From positions 868,001 to 932,000 of the forward strand of contig NZ_CP042218.1 in the NCBI RefSeq assembly GCF_007795095.1: a DNA stretch of 64,000 nucleotides, read 5' to 3'. Shown in pieces: positions 29,101 to 39,758 of the stretch. Origin of the DNA: Luteimonas granuli. Lineage in GTDB: Bacteria; Pseudomonadota; Gammaproteobacteria; Xanthomonadales; Xanthomonadaceae. Under the pieces are notes generated by a model that saw only the letters and a list, made by a program, of their open reading frames with translations, did not search any database and had not been told where the DNA came from. Position 1 is the stretch's first letter, and each line of letters opens with the position of its first letter. A program made the position numbers and the translations under genes.

Positions 29101-29984
29101 CGCACCACTCCGCGCTTGGCCAGCGACAGCAGGTACTGGCCGTAGCCGTTCTTGGACAGGGGCGCGGCCAGCCGCTCGAGGTCGGCGTCGTCGATCCAGC
29201 CGTTGCCCCAGGCGATCTCCTCCGGGCAGCACACGCGCAGGCCCTGGCGCGCCTCGACGGTCTCGATGAAATTCGAGGCCTCGATCAGCGACTGGTGGGT
29301 GCCGGTGTCGAGCCAGGCATAGCCGCGGCCGAGCTGCTCGAGGTGGAGGCTGCCCTCCTCGAGATAGCAGCGGTTGAGGTCGGTGATCTCGAGCTCCCCG
29401 CGCGGCGAGGGCTTCAGCGAAGCCGCGAAGTCGCTGGCCCGGCCGTCGTAGAAGTAGAGCCCGGTGACCGCGTAGTTGGAGCGCGGCTGCGCCGGCTTCT
29501 CCTCCAGGCCCACCACCCGGCCGCCGGCGTCGAACGCGGCCACGCCGTAGCGCTCCGGATCCCTGACCCAGTAGCCGAATACGGTGGCGCCGTCCCCGCG
29601 CGCATCGGCGCGCTTCAGGATCTCGGTGAAGCCGTGGCCGTGGAAGATGTTGTCGCCCAGCACCAGGCAGCTCGGCCTGCCGCCGACGAACTCGCGCCCG
29701 ATCAGGTAGGCCTGCGCCAGGCCGTCCGGACTCGGCTGCACCGCGTACCGGATGTCCATGCCCCACTGCGAGCCGTCGCCCAGCAGCTGCCGGAACAGCG
29801 CCTGCTCGTGCGGGGTGTTGATGATCAGCACTTCGCGGATCCCGGCGAGCATCAGCGTGCTCAGCGGGTAGTAGATCATCGGCTTGTCATACACCGGCAG
29901 CAGCTGCTTGCTGATCGCCTGCGTGATCGGGTACAGCCGCGTGCCGGAGCCGCCGGCGAGAATGATTCCGCGGCGCGCCGTCAT
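29097..29984 (-). CDS. rmlA: Glucose-1-phosphate thymidylyltransferase
   Basis: RmlA makes dTDP-glucose from glucose-1-phosphate and dTTP. Its 295 residues show the nucleotide-binding [74 protein letters not shown] and [15 protein letters not shown], all family signatures. It starts four bases inside the end of rmlB. The pathway is usually feedback-inhibited by dTDP-rhamnose at this enzyme. Confidence 0.97.
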   Translation of the reverse strand: MTARRGIILAGGSGTRLYPITQAISKQLLPVYDKPMIYYPLSTLMLAGIREVLIINTPHEQALFRQLLGDGSQWGMDIRYAVQPSPDGLAQAYLIGREFVGGRPSCLVLGDNIFHGHGFTEILKRADARGDGATVFGYWVRDPERYGVAAFDAGGRVVGLEEKPAQPRSNYAVTGLYFYDGRASDFAASLKPSPRGELEITDLNRCYLEEGSLHLEQLGRGYAWLDTGTHQSLIEASNFIETVEARQGLRVCCPEEIAWGNGWIDDADLERLAAPLSKNGYGQYLLSLAKRGVVR

Positions 29985-31036
29985 GCCGCGACCCCGATCC
30001 GCTCCAGCCGGTAGCTGCCGTCGAGGACGCGCTGCACCCAGGGCTGGTTGGCCAGGTACCAGTCGACGGTCTCGGCGATGCCGCGTTCGAAGGTGTACTT
30101 CGGCACCCAGCCCAGCTCGTCGCGCAGCTTGGAGGCGTCGATCGCGTAGCGGCGGTCGTGACCCGGCCGGTCGGCCACGAACGCGATCTGCGATTCGCGC
30201 GGCCTGCCGTCCTCGCGCGGACGGCGCTCGTCGAGCAGCGCGCAGATCGTCTTCACCACTTCGAGGTTCTGCTTCTCGGCGTTGCCGCCGACGTTGTAGG
30301 TCTCGCCCACGCGGCCCTTCGCGAGCACCGTGCGGATCGCCTCGCAGTGGTCGCTGACGAACAGCCAGTCGCGCACCTGCTTCCCGTCGCCGTATACCGG
30401 CAGGGGCTCGCCGGCCAGGGCCTTGGCGATCACCAGCGGGATGAGCTTCTCCGGGAAATGGTAGGGGCCGTAGTTGTTGCTGCAGTTGGTGGTCAGCACC
30501 GGCAGCCCGTAGGTGTGGTGGAAGGCACGCACCAGATGGTCGCTGGCCGCCTTGGACGCCGAATAGGGCGAGTTCGGCGCGTACGGCGTGGTCTCGGTGA
30601 AGAGGCCGGTCTCGCCGAGCGTGCCGTAGACCTCGTCCGTGGACACGTGCAGGAAGCGGAACGCGTCCTTCGCCCCGCCTTCCAGCCCCTTCCAGTAGTC
30701 GCGCACCGCTTCCAGCAGCGCCAGGGTGCCGACGACGTTGGTCTGCACGAACGCCGCGGGGCCGTCGATCGAGCGGTCGACGTGGCTCTCGGCGGCGAAG
30801 TTCACCACCGCGTCCGGACGATGCTCGGCCAGCAGGCGCTCGACGAGGGCGCGGTCGCCGATGTCGCCGTGCACGAAGACGTGGTCCGGGTTGTCCTGGA
30901 GCGAGGACAGCGTGTCCAGGTTGCCTGCATAGGTGAGCGCATCGAGGTTGATGACGCGCACGCCCGCCGCGACCGCTTCAAGCACGAAGTTGCCGCCGAT
31001 GAAACCGGCGCCGCCGGTGACCAGCCAGGTGGACAT
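29981..31036 (-). CDS. rmlB: dTDP-glucose 4,6-dehydratase
   Basis: RmlB is an extended SDR that converts dTDP-glucose to the 4-keto-6-deoxy sugar with bound NAD. Its 351 residues include the Rossmann [41 protein letters not shown], the catalytic [47 protein letters not shown] and [15 protein letters not shown]. It is the first gene of rmlBACD, 44 bases after the end of ssb on the same strand. Confidence 0.97.
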   Translation of the reverse strand: MSTWLVTGGAGFIGGNFVLEAVAAGVRVINLDALTYAGNLDTLSSLQDNPDHVFVHGDIGDRALVERLLAEHRPDAVVNFAAESHVDRSIDGPAAFVQTNVVGTLALLEAVRDYWKGLEGGAKDAFRFLHVSTDEVYGTLGETGLFTETTPYAPNSPYSASKAASDHLVRAFHHTYGLPVLTTNCSNNYGPYHFPEKLIPLVIAKALAGEPLPVYGDGKQVRDWLFVSDHCEAIRTVLAKGRVGETYNVGGNAEKQNLEVVKTICALLDERRPREDGRPRESQIAFVADRPGHDRRYAIDASKLRDELGWVPKYTFERGIAETVDWYLANQPWVQRVLDGSYRLERIGVAA

Positions 31037-31080
31037 TGGGGGAAATCCTCCGTGATGTGCTGCTGCGGCCGCGGGGGCGG

Positions 31081-31605
31081 TCAGAACGGAATATCGTCGT
31101 CCGAGATGCCATCGTCGAACTGGGAAGCGGCTGCCGCCGGCGTCTGCCGCGCCGGGGCCGACTGGCCGCGCTGGAAGTCGCCGCCGCCACCGCCGCGCTG
31201 GTAGTCGCCGCCTCCACCACCACGCTGGTAATCGCCGCCGCCACCGCCGCCGCGCTGCCCGCCCTCGCCACCGCCGCCGAGCATCTGCATCTCGTTCGCG
31301 ATGATGTCGGTGGAGTAGCGCTCGACGCCGTCCTTGCCGGTGTACTTTTCGGTGCGCAGGGAGCCCTCGACGTAGACCTGGCGGCCCTTCTTCAGGTATT
31401 CGCCGGCGATCTCCGCCAGGCGGCCGAAGAACTTCACCCGGTGCCACTCGGTGCGTTCCTGCATCTGGCCGGTCTGCTTGTCCTTCCAGGCCTCGGTGGT
31501 GGCCACGCTGATCGTGGTGATCGTGGTACCGCTCTGGGTGTACTTCACGTCGGGATCGTTGCCGAGGTTGCCGACGAGGATGACCTTGTTGATTCCGCGG
31601 GCCAT
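31081..31605 (-). CDS. ssb: Single-stranded DNA-binding protein
   Basis: SSB coats single-stranded DNA in replication and repair. The OB fold fills residues 1-110 ([57 protein letters not shown]). The linker is glycine-rich with a tandem YQRGGGGGD repeat, and the acidic partner-binding tip is DDDIPF. AAGGAAA lies upstream of the ATG at 31605. A -10-like TATACT on the minus strand at 31661-31656 may drive it. It is divergent from ispB. Confidence 0.96.
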   Translation of the reverse strand: MARGINKVILVGNLGNDPDVKYTQSGTTITTISVATTEAWKDKQTGQMQERTEWHRVKFFGRLAEIAGEYLKKGRQVYVEGSLRTEKYTGKDGVERYSTDIIANEMQMLGGGGEGGQRGGGGGGDYQRGGGGGDYQRGGGGGDFQRGQSAPARQTPAAAASQFDDGISDDDIPF

Positions 31606-31745
31606 GGTCCTGGTTTCCTTGCGTTCCCCGCCGGGATTGGCGGAGGAAAAGCGTGAGTATACCCGCCCGCCCGGGGCCATCCTCCGGCCCCGCGCCGGCG
31701 CATCGGGGAAGCCCGTGCGGCACACCGGCCGCAGGCACCGCCGCC

Positions 31746-31751
31746 TATAAT
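31746..31751 (+). promoter_or_regulatory. ispB: Perfect -10 box (TATAAT) before ispB
   Basis: TATAAT at 31746-31751 is an exact sigma-70 -10 hexamer in GC-rich DNA, with no convincing -35 box 17 bases upstream. It overlaps an in-frame ATG at 31750, so if it is a promoter, translation must begin further down, most likely at ATG 31777. Confidence 0.5.
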
Positions 31752-31776
31752 GACGATCCCCAGACATGCGCCCGAC

Positions 31777-32784
31777 ATGGATCCGAACGCCCCGGCCGAC
31801 CCGGCCCGCCCCGCCCTGCCGCTGACCGAGGTCCAGGCCTTCGCCGCCGCCGACATGGCGGCCGTGGACGCTTTGATCCGCCGCCGCCTCGCCTCCGACG
31901 TGGTCCTGGTCAACCAGGTGGCCGAGCACATCGTCGCCGGCGGCGGCAAGCGCCTGCGCCCGATGCTGCTGCTGCTCGCCACGCGTGCCCTGGGCCACCA
32001 GGGTCCGGACGCGCACCAGCTGGCGGCGGTGGTCGAGTTCATCCACACCTCCACCCTGCTCCACGACGACGTGGTCGACGAATCCGACCTGCGCCGCGGC
32101 CGCAGCACCGCCAATGCCGTGTTCGGCAACGCCGCCAGCGTGCTGGTCGGCGACTTCCTGTACTCGCGCAGCTTCGAACTGATGGTCGAGCTGGGCTCGA
32201 TGCCGGTGCAGGAGATCCTGGCCGGCACCACCAACCGCATCGCCGAGGGCGAGGTGCTGCAGCTGCTGCACGTGCGCAACCCCGACGTGGACGAGTCCGC
32301 GTACCTGCGCGTGATCGAGCGCAAGACCGCGATCCTGTTCGCCGCCGCCACCCGCCTGGGCGCGCTGCTGGCCGGCGGCGACGAAGCCACGCAGCAGCGC
32401 CTGCACGACTATGGCCTGAACCTCGGCATCGCCTTCCAGATCGCCGACGACGTGCTCGACTACAGCGCCGACGAGGCCGCCCTGGGCAAACACCTGGGCG
32501 ACGACCTGGCCGAGGGCAAGATGACCCTGCCGCTGATCCACGCCATGGCGCATGCCGACGACGCCACGCGCGCCCGCCTGCGCACGATCGTCGAGCAGGG
32601 CGATGCCGGCGCGCTGGACGAAGCGATGGCCGCGATCCGCGCCAGCGGCGGCCTTGAATACAGCCTGGACCGCGCCCGGGAATACGCCGCGATGGCCGAG
32701 GCCGCGCTCGACGGACTGCAGGACAACGAGGCTGTGGCCGCGCTGCGCGGCCTGGTGCGGCACGCGGTGGAACGCAGCGCCTAG
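31777..32784 (+). CDS. ispB: Octaprenyl diphosphate synthase family trans-polyprenyl synthase
   Basis: IspB adds isopentenyl units to farnesyl diphosphate to make the long side chain of ubiquinone. The two Asp-rich motifs are present: [15 protein letters not shown] (first DDxxD) and [10 protein letters not shown] (second). [16 protein letters not shown] and GDFLYSRSF are also typical. I start it at ATG 31777 (335 residues) because a perfect -10 box overlaps the earlier in-frame ATG at 31750. It precedes the structured repeat locus, where transcription from both sides converges. Chain length (C40 or other) cannot be told from sequence. Confidence 0.94.
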   Translation: MDPNAPADPARPALPLTEVQAFAAADMAAVDALIRRRLASDVVLVNQVAEHIVAGGGKRLRPMLLLLATRALGHQGPDAHQLAAVVEFIHTSTLLHDDVVDESDLRRGRSTANAVFGNAASVLVGDFLYSRSFELMVELGSMPVQEILAGTTNRIAEGEVLQLLHVRNPDVDESAYLRVIERKTAILFAAATRLGALLAGGDEATQQRLHDYGLNLGIAFQIADDVLDYSADEAALGKHLGDDLAEGKMTLPLIHAMAHADDATRARLRTIVEQGDAGALDEAMAAIRASGGLEYSLDRAREYAAMAEAALDGLQDNEAVAALRGLVRHAVERSA

Positions 32785-32833
32785 AAAGCCTGGAGGACGG
32801 CCCAGCCTTTTCTGGCCCTTCTCCCGATCGAGG

Positions 32834-32899
32834 GGACGCTCCGTTCAGGTCTGGGCCGCCCGCCACGGACGCTCCGTTCGAGTCCGGGCCGCCCGCCAC
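32834..32899. repeat. Two tandem 33-base units in repeat copy A
   Basis: Units 32834-32866 and 32867-32899 each begin GGACGCTCCGTTC and end GGGCCGCCCGCCAC, differing at only three positions in the middle (AGGTCT against GAGTCC). The matching pair in copy B is at 58386-58451 on the other strand. Confidence 0.9.
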
Positions 32900-32903
32900 G
32901 GAC

Positions 32904-32993
32904 GCAGGGGGGATGCCCAGCCGGATTCTCCGCGTCCTGCTCCCAGATCCGGCCGCCGGCCATCCATGGCCGGCTCTGGGCATCCCCCCCTGC
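32904..32993 (+). repeat. Three-way-junction hairpin module H1, copy A
   Basis: The outer stem pairs GCAGGGGGGATGCCCAG (32904-32920) with CTGGGCATCCCCCCC-TGC (32976-32993; one extra C). Inside lie stem P2, CCGGAT (32921-32926) with ATCCGG (32947-32952), closing the constant loop TCTCCGCGTCCTGCTCCCAG. Stem P3 follows, GCCGGCCAT-CC-ATGGCCGGC (32955-32974). The layout is that of a branched RNA or single-stranded DNA fold. Confidence 0.85.
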
Positions 32994-33144
32994 ATCCGCG
33001 GCGGGCACGACCTTTCGTGCGGTCTGGGAGGTTTCTAGAAGCGACGCCCACCTCGAAACGGAGAGCGTCATGACCGGCAGCAGCCCGGCTCCGACCGCTC
33101 TTGATCTTCCGCCCCGAAGCCGGAGAACGCCGGAGCCCTCCCGT

Positions 33145-33238
33145 GCACAGGGGGTGTGCGGACAGCCGGCCATGGATGGCCGGCGGCCGGCAGTGGGAGC
33201 AGGACGCGGAGACTGCCGGGGGAGCACACCCCCTGTGC
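33145..33238 (-). repeat. Three-way-junction hairpin module H2, copy A
   Basis: The outer stem pairs GCACAGGGGGTGTGC (33145-33159) with GCACACCCCCTGTGC (33224-33238) and extends five more pairs outward, one of them G-U type. Read on the minus strand, P2 is CCGGCAG with CTGCCGG around the loop TCTCCGCGTCCTGCTCCCA. P3 is the same GCCGGCCAT-CC-ATGGCCGGC as in H1. H1 and H2 thus share loop and P3 but have different outer and P2 stems, each internally paired. Confidence 0.85.
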
Positions 33239-33355
33239 GCGGGACGGGCTGCGCGGACCCCAGCGAAGCGGCTTCACCGCGCGACAGTGCACCAAGAACG
33301 CGGGAGCGCACCGACTGCACGCCATCGCCCCCGGAGTCGGGAGAAGAACGTTTTT

Positions 33356-34775
33356 TCAGTCCGGATTCGACGCCGCGATCCCCAGTCCCGGGATCTCCGA
33401 GATCGCATCCGGATCGAAACCGCCCAGGCGCGCGAAGTCGCGTCCTCGCTCCACATAGTCGCGCCAGGCGCCAAAGCTCGGTGCGCCGGGTGACAGCAGC
33501 ACGACGTCGCCAGCCTCCGGCCCGGGACCGGCTGCCAGCGCCTCGCGCGCGGCCGCGACCGCACCGGCCAGGTCGGCCGCTTCGCGCAGGTCGAACCCGC
33601 CTTCGTCCGCCACCGCCGCCAGCAGCGCGTGGATGCGCGGGCCGTTGCGGCCCATGGTCACCACGGCCGCCGGCGCGTGCGTGCGCATCCGTGACGCGAA
33701 GTCCGCCCAGTCCAGGCCGCGGTCGTGGCCGCCCACGAGGAGTGCCACGCGCCGGTCGCGATAGACGTCCAGCGCCGCCAGCGTGGCGTGCGGCGTCGTG
33801 CTGATGGAATCGTTGACCCAGGTGGTGCCGCCACGGGTTCCCAGGACCTGCAGCCGGTGCGGCAGGGGCCGGAAGGTCCGCGCGGCCGGCGCGAGGGCCA
33901 CGGCGTCGTGGCCCAGGGCTTCGGCGGCCGCCAGCGCCGCGCACAGGTTGTCGCGGTTGTGGCGCCCGGGCAGCGGCACGTCGCGGGTATCGAACACCGC
34001 CAGGCCGCCCCGATGCAGCATGCTCCCGCGCAGGTGCCAGCCGTCCTCCCGGCCATACCAGCGCACTCCGGTCGCGGGATCCAGCCGCGCTCCAAGCGCT
34101 GCCAGCCGTGGGTCGGCGGCGTTGAGCACGGCGACCCGCGGCTTCGCGCGGGTCACCAGCGCCAGCTTGTCCTCGACGTAGCACTCCTCGCCGCCGTGCC
34201 AGTCCAGGTGTTCGGGGAAGACGTTGGTGACCACCGCCACGTCCGGTCGCACGCCGCCGGCGGCGACGTCGCCGGTCTGGTAGCTCGACAGCTCGATCGC
34301 CCAGGCCTCGGCCTCGTCGTCCAGCAGCTCCAGCAGCGGCAGGCCGATGTTCCCCGCCAGCGCCGTGCGCACGCCGCCGGCGCGCAGCAGGTGCGCCAGC
34401 AGCGCGGTCGTGGTGCTCTTGCCCTTTGTGCCGGTGACGCAGGCCACGCCGCGCGCGACCCCGCCCTCCTCCGCACGTTCCCCGAACCACAGCGCGGTGC
34501 CGCCGACGAAGGCCGTGCCGGCGTGCGCGGCGACCAGCGCTTCCGGCCGGTATGGGCTGATGCCGGGCGACTTCACCACCACGTCGAAGGCCGACAGCCG
34601 GCCGGCGTTCGCCTCGGTCTCGATGGACAGCAGACCGTCGCCCAGCGCCGCCGCCGCGACAGCCTCCTCGGCGTTGCAGAACAGCGTCAGCGGCTGCGCC
34701 GGCAGACGCAGGCGCAGCGCGCGGTACGCGGCGCGGCCCTCGCGGCCCCAGCCCCAGAGCGCGAGGCGCCGGCCC

Positions 34776-34795
<20 letters not shown>
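33356..34795 (-). CDS. murD2: UDP-N-acetylmuramoyl-L-alanine--L-glutamate ligase (MurD2)
   Basis: This is a Mur ligase that, in Xanthomonas, adds L-glutamate rather than D-glutamate to UDP-MurNAc-L-Ala; MurL then epimerises it. It has 479 residues from ATG 34795 ([20 protein letters not shown]). The ATP-binding loop is [20 protein letters not shown]. Other Mur motifs are [58 protein letters not shown] and [19 protein letters not shown]. The assignment as MurD2 rather than ordinary MurD rests on the murL neighbour, whose end overlaps its start by 20 bases, and on the rather short N-terminal region. The stop lies at the edge of repeat copy A. Confidence 0.9.
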
Positions 34796-36175
<1,380 letters not shown>

Positions 36176-36179
<4 letters not shown>

Positions 36180-38776
36180 TCCCCGGTCTCCGGGAGCAGG
36201 GTCTCCGCGGGCAGCGCGCGCAGGTTGTAGGTATTGGCCATGGCCATGCCGTAGGCGCCGGCGTCGGCGACCAGCAGCACGTCGCCGGGCGCGGTGTCGC
36301 GCGGCAGCGGGCGCTGGCGGCCGAAGACGTCGCTGGATTCGCAGATCGGCCCGACGACGTCGAACGCCACGGTCTCGCCGTCGGGCCGCGACAGGTTGTG
36401 GATGTCGTGCCAGGCGTCGTACAGCGCCGGACGCATCAGCGCGTTGATGCCGGCGTCGGCGCCGACGCGGCGGATGCCGCCCTTCTCCACCACCTGGGTG
36501 ACTGCCAGCAGCAGGACGCCGGCCTCGGCCACCAGGAAGCGGCCCGGCTCGATCGCGAGGCGGTAGGCCGGGTAGGCCGCCTTGACCTCGGCCAGGCCGA
36601 CGCTCCAGGCCTCGAGGTCGAAGGGCTCGTCGTCCTCGCGGTAGGGGATCGGCAGGCCGCCGCCGATGTCGATGGTGTCGATGCTGCCGATGCGTTCGGC
36701 GATGCCGCCGAGTTCGTCGCAGACCTCGCGCCAGTGGTCGGGCGTGTCGACGCCGCTGCCCAGGTGCGCATGCAGCCCGGTGACCCGCACGTCCAGTGCG
36801 CGCGCGGCGGCCAGGAAGGCCTCGACGCGATCCACCTGCAGCCCGAACTTCGAGGCCGGGCCGCCGGTGCGCACCTTCTCGTGGTGGCCCTCGCCGCGGC
36901 CGAGGTCCACCCGCAGCCACAGCGCGCGGCCGCGGAAGACCTCCGGCCAGCGCTCCAGCGCCTCGACGTTGTCGAGGGTGACCGTCACGCCCCGGCCGAA
37001 GGCGGCGGCGTACTCGTCGACCGGGGCGAAGCTGGGCGTGAACAGCACGCGCGCCGGATCCAGCCCGGGCAATGCCTCGAACACGTGCGCCAGCTCGCCG
37101 GCGGACACGCATTCCAGCCCGAAGCCTTCCTCGACCAGCAGGCGCAGGATTTCCGGGTGCGGATTGGCCTTGATCGCGTAGAAGCGGCGGTCCACGGCCT
37201 CCACCGCCGCCAGCTGCCGGGCGCGGGCGCGCACGGTGCCGGGATCGTAGGCGTAGCGCGGCGTGCCTTCCGCGGCCAGCGCCAGCAGTTCGTCGCGCCG
37301 CCCATGCCACCACGGCACCGGGCGCCGGCGCAGCCGGCCCTCGATTTCGCTCCAGCGCGGTCCGAACACATCGGCTTCGCGCACCGGCATCGCGCCGCTG
37401 GAAATCAGTTCATCGTGCAGTTCCCGCATGAGGCCTCCGGCGTCGGCTTCGTCGATGACGAAGGTCAGGTTGAGATCATTGGACGATTGAGAGATCAGGT
37501 GCACGCGCTCACGGCCGAAGGTCGCCCAGACATCGGACAACCGGTGCAGCAGCGAGCGCATGCCGCGGCCGACCAGGGTGATCGCGGTACACGGCGCGAT
37601 CACCTTCAGCCGGCAGCTGCGCGCCAGGTCCTCCGACAGCCGGGCCAACACGTCGGTGCTGACCAGGTTCTCGTTCGGATCCAGCGACACGGTGACGTTG
37701 GTCTCCGACGAGCCGATCAGGTCGATCGACAGCCCGTGGCGACGGAAGCAGTCGAAGACGTCGGCCAGGAAGCCGACCTGCTGCCACATGCCGATGGTCT
37801 CCATCGACACCAGCACCACGCCGTCGCGGCGGCTGATGGCCTTGACCCCGGGCACGGTGGCGGCATCGCCGTCGATGCGCGTGCCCGGCAGCTCCGGGCG
37901 CGCGGTGTCCAGGATCGCCATCGGCACGCCGGCGTCGCGGCAGGGCTTGATCGCCCGCGGGTGCAGGACCCTGGCGCCGGTGGTGCAGATCTCCTGCGCC
38001 TCGGCGTAGTCCAGGCGCGCGAGCAGTCGGGCGTCGGGCACCTCGCGCGGGTTGGCGCTGAACATGCCGGGCACGTCGGTCCAGATCTCCACGCGGGCGG
38101 CGCCGAGCAGTGCGCCGAAGTACGCCGCGGAGGTGTCCGAGCCGCCACGGCCGAGGACTGCGGTGCCGCCGTCTTCGTGACGGGCGATGAAGCCCTGGGT
38201 GAGCAGCATGCCGCCGGGCTGGGCGTCGAAGCGCGTGCGCCAGTCGCCGGCGACTTCGCGGCGGCAGGCCACCGACAGCCTCCGGGTCCAGTCGTTCTGG
38301 TTGGGCAGGCCCACCGCCTGCAGCCAGTCGCGGGCGTCGCACCAGCCGAAATCCAGGCCGCGCGAGCGCAGATAGGCGGCGCCCAGCGTCGAGGAGAGCA
38401 GTTCGCCCTGCGCCAGCAGCTCGGCCTGCCAGTCGAGCGTCCGCGTGGAAGCACGCGGATCGGCCACCAGACTGCGCAGCGCGTCGAGGCGGGCCCCGAC
38501 CGCGGCGTCCGGGTCGAGCCCGAGTTCGACCGCGAAGGCGCGGTGGCGCTCGATCAGCGCTTCTGCGCGCTCCACGGCGTCGGGCGCACCGTCGGCGATC
38601 GCACCCAGGGCGTTGGTCACGCCGGACAGGGCGGAAACGACGACCAGGACGCGATGGCCGGTGTCGACGCGCGAGGCGGCCAACGCACCGATGGTGTCCC
38701 AGCGCTCGCGGCGCGACACGGAGGTGCCGCCGAACTTGAGCACGATCCAGCGGGCGGGTTCGGAATGGTCGGGCAT
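36176..38776 (-). CDS. lysAC: Bifunctional aspartate kinase / diaminopimelate decarboxylase
   Basis: This 866-residue fusion joins the first and last enzymes of the lysine branch. The N-terminal half is aspartate kinase: VLKFGGTSVSRRERWDTIGA, GRGGSDTSAAYFGALLGAAR, VEIWTDVPGMFSANPREVPD, then ACT-like regulatory regions. The C-terminal half (from about 475) is a PLP-dependent decarboxylase: the PLP lysine in FYAIKANPHPEILRLL, CVSAGELAHVFEAL, HAHLGSGVDTPDHW, IDIGGGLPIPYRED and the active-site Cys in GPICESSDVFG. Such lysAC fusions are known in Xanthomonadales. The start is ATG 38776 (MPDHSEPARW). Its end overlaps the murL start. Confidence 0.96.
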
Positions 38777-38882
38777 GGACGGCCGGCACGCCGGCGGATC
38801 GGACACGGCCTGCGATTCTAGCCGCGCACGGTCCCGATCGGCACGGCCGCCGCTACACTGGCGCGCCGCGCCGGAGCACCGC

Positions 38883-39758
38883 ATGCCCGCCTGCCCCTAT
38901 GTCCAGCTCGACGTGTTCGCCGATCGTTCCGGCGCCGGCAACCCGCTGGCCGTCGTCCCCGACGCCACCGGCCTCAACGACGCGACCATGCAGGCGATCG
39001 CGCGCTGGACGCGGCTGCCGGAAACCACCTTCGTCTTCCCCTCGCCCACCGCAACGGCCGACTACGCCGTGCGCATCTTCAGCCCGCGCCGCGAGGTGCC
39101 CTTCGCCGGCCACCCCAGCGTGGGCACCGCGTACGTGCTGCTCGACCGCGGCCTGGTGACCGCGCGCGAGGGGAAGCTCGTGCAGTCCTGCGCGGTGGGC
39201 GAACTGCCGCTTCGGGTGGACGGCGAAGGCGGGAGGCGCACGGTCGCGGTGCGCACGCCGCGCGCACGCGTGGTCGAGGTGGCCGACGCCGCGGACGCGC
39301 GCCTGCGCGCCGCGCTGGCCGGGCTTGCCCTGGGCGCGCTGCCGCCGGTGCTGATGGACGGCGGCCGCCGCTGGTGGCTGGCCGAACTGCGCGACGAAGC
39401 CGAGCTGCGTTCGGCAACGCCCGACTGGGCCGCGGTCGGCGCCCTGGCCGAGGCCACCGGCAGCATGGGCCTGTGCGTCTTCGCGCGCAGCGACGATCCG
39501 GTCTACCACCTCGCCGTCCGCGCGTGGGTCGGTTCGCCGGCACCGTTCGAGGACGTGGCCTCGGGCGCCGCCAACGCCACCCTCGCGGCCTGGCTGTCGG
39601 ATCGCGGCGCGCTTCCCGGCGAAGGCGGCTTCTACCGCATCAGCCAGGGTCGCGAGGTCGGCCACGACGCCATCATCGAGCTGCGCGTGGACGCCGACGG
39701 CGAGGTCTGGTCCGGCGGCCGTGCGCGCATCATCGTGAACGGAACGATCGACTGGTAA
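38883..39758 (+). CDS. PhzF family isomerase/epimerase-like protein
   Basis: This is a 291-residue protein of the PhzF/DapF-like fold. It has VQLDVFADRSGAGNPLAVVP at the start, the catalytic Glu in TRLPETTFVFPSP, FSPRREVPFAGHPSVGTAYV (substrate-binding GHP motif), and late FEDVASGAANATLAAWL and SQGREVGHDAIIELRVD. No phenazine genes are nearby, so the substrate is unknown. It is divergent from lysAC across 106 bases; TACACT at 38854-38859 may be its -10 box. It abuts the convergent amidohydrolase gene. Confidence 0.9.
   Translation: MPACPYVQLDVFADRSGAGNPLAVVPDATGLNDATMQAIARWTRLPETTFVFPSPTATADYAVRIFSPRREVPFAGHPSVGTAYVLLDRGLVTAREGKLVQSCAVGELPLRVDGEGGRRTVAVRTPRARVVEVADAADARLRAALAGLALGALPPVLMDGGRRWWLAELRDEAELRSATPDWAAVGALAEATGSMGLCVFARSDDPVYHLAVRAWVGSPAPFEDVASGAANATLAAWLSDRGALPGEGGFYRISQGREVGHDAIIELRVDADGEVWSGGRARIIVNGTIDW

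Larger units (their letters stand above)
32817..33356. repeat. Composite structured repeat, copy A (between convergent ispB and murD2)
   Basis: This stretch of about 540 bases fills the gap between two converging genes and holds no convincing gene. Its edges are short inverted repeats: CCTTCTCCCGATCG at 32817 against a copy in GTCGGGAGAAGAACG ending at 33350. Inside, in order, are two tandem 33-base units, a branched hairpin module H1 (plus orientation), a spacer with the conserved ACGGAGAGCGTCATGACCGG, and a second branched hairpin module H2 (minus orientation). The reverse complement of the whole locus aligns with 57904-58477. The strongest identity is in the modules and the spacer core; elsewhere it is patchy. 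A T6 run closes the locus at the murD2 stop. I do not recognise the family. Confidence 0.85.

Noticed and set aside
31750..31776. ATG 31750 as the ispB start
   Set aside because: It lies inside a perfect TATAAT box; the ATG at 31777 is more likely.
32817..33356. Reading the repeat loci as an IS element or a CRISPR array
   Set aside because: There is no transposase-length frame, no target-site duplication that I can confirm, and no evenly spaced repeats with unique spacers. The tandem 33-mers are only two and directly adjacent.
38883..39758. Phenazine biosynthesis function for the PhzF-like gene
   Set aside because: No other phz genes are present, and the PhzF fold is widespread in unrelated pathways.
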